Below are positions 8,017 through 8,237 of a stretch of DNA of 8,237 nt, piece after piece. Every line of letters begins with the position of its first letter. Position 1 is the first letter of the stretch. This stretch comes from Rhodospirillaceae bacterium. GTDB lineage: Bacteria; Pseudomonadota; Alphaproteobacteria; Rhodospirillales; Magnetovibrionaceae. The stretch spans positions 2,021-10,257 of the forward strand of contig NVTL01000061.1 in NCBI GenBank assembly GCA_002401565.1, read 5' to 3'. The notes beneath the pieces are model-generated. The model was not told the origin of the DNA. It worked only from the letters and a program-made list of their open reading frames with translations, and did not search any database. The translations under genes and the position numbers were made by a program.

Positions 8017-8237
8017 CTAAAGTGTGCAGCATTCTGCTTCTAAAAAACCCATGACGTCGCGCAAAGCATCAAGTTCGGCAAAACAATAAAGGGTTCTGCC
8101 GTCTCTTTCTTGTTTGACAAGACCAACGGCAATCAAGCGATGAAGATGATGTGACATATTGGGAGCAGAAACATCGAGGTGTTTTTGCATCTCACCAACG
8201 GGCAAACCTTTGTCACCCGCCTTCACCAGCAACCGAA
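8017..8237 (-). CDS. ArsR/SmtB family repressor (partial, N-terminus beyond the window)
   Basis: This is a metal- or metalloid-sensing winged-helix repressor that normally releases DNA when its ligand binds. Seventy-two residues are visible, opening with RLLVKAGDKGLPVGEMQKHL, so the reading frame runs past the right edge; perhaps 20-30 N-terminal residues are missing. The recognition helix region VSAPNMSHHLHRL (visible residues 22-34) and the wing QERDGRTLYCF (42-52) are typical. The protein ends FLEAECCTL: the vicinal cysteines (69-70) resemble the C-terminal As(III)-binding pair of the Acidithiobacillus ferrooxidans ArsR type rather than the classical CVC site in the DNA-binding helix. C51 in the wing might add a ligand. 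The TTG at 8230-8232 is not a credible start, since the conserved helix continues upstream of it. Co-directional with the permease, it is likely its regulator. Confidence 0.9.
   Translation of the reverse strand, partial: RLLVKAGDKGLPVGEMQKHLDVSAPNMSHHLHRLIAVGLVKQERDGRTLYCFAELDALRDVMGFLEAECCTL

Noticed and set aside
8230..8232. TTG as the start of the ArsR-type gene, giving a 71-residue protein
   Set aside because: The frame continues upstream with the conserved RLLV helix to the window edge, so the gene is truncated by the window and does not start here.

Overview
The window looks like ordinary chromosomal DNA from an alphaproteobacterium. The evidence is the gene order: priA followed by atpH and atpA on one strand, with a DUF484 gene and xerC leading away from priA on the other. 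I recall this layout from Rhodospirillales-like and related alphaproteobacteria; the exact order or genus cannot be settled from this sequence alone. All genes read cleanly, and I see no insertion sequence, CRISPR array, tRNA or rRNA. No stretch of more than 300 bases lacks a gene.

Layout, left to right. Positions 1-1128 (minus) hold the first 376 codons of atpA, cut by the window edge. Positions 1128-1688 (minus) are atpH, whose stop overlaps the atpA start by one base (TAATG). Positions 1689-1913 are a regulatory gap with a plausible promoter for the atp operon. Positions 1914-4154 (minus) are priA, the replication-restart helicase. An 80-base divergent gap follows. Positions 4235-4948 (plus) are a DUF484 protein, overlapping xerC (4927-5907, plus) by 22 bases. 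Positions 6020-6964 (plus) encode an exported, cysteine-free protein with a DUF302-like N-terminal half. A perfect 18-bp hairpin at 6983-7023 ends this gene and the convergent permease gene. Positions 7022-7960 (minus) encode an eight-helix permease of the ArsP/DUF318 type. Positions 8017-8237 (minus) are the C-terminal part of an ArsR/SmtB-type repressor ending in a Cys-Cys pair.

How they work together. The left part is core machinery: the F1 part of ATP synthase, replication restart, and chromosome-dimer resolution. The right end is an accessory pair, an ArsR-type sensor followed by a permease, probably one operon for export of a thiol-binding metalloid or metal. The exported DUF302-like protein stands alone between these blocks. 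The least described items are the DUF302-like protein, the DUF484 partner of xerC, and the substrate of the ArsR-linked permease. I do not see strong evidence of a wholly new system.
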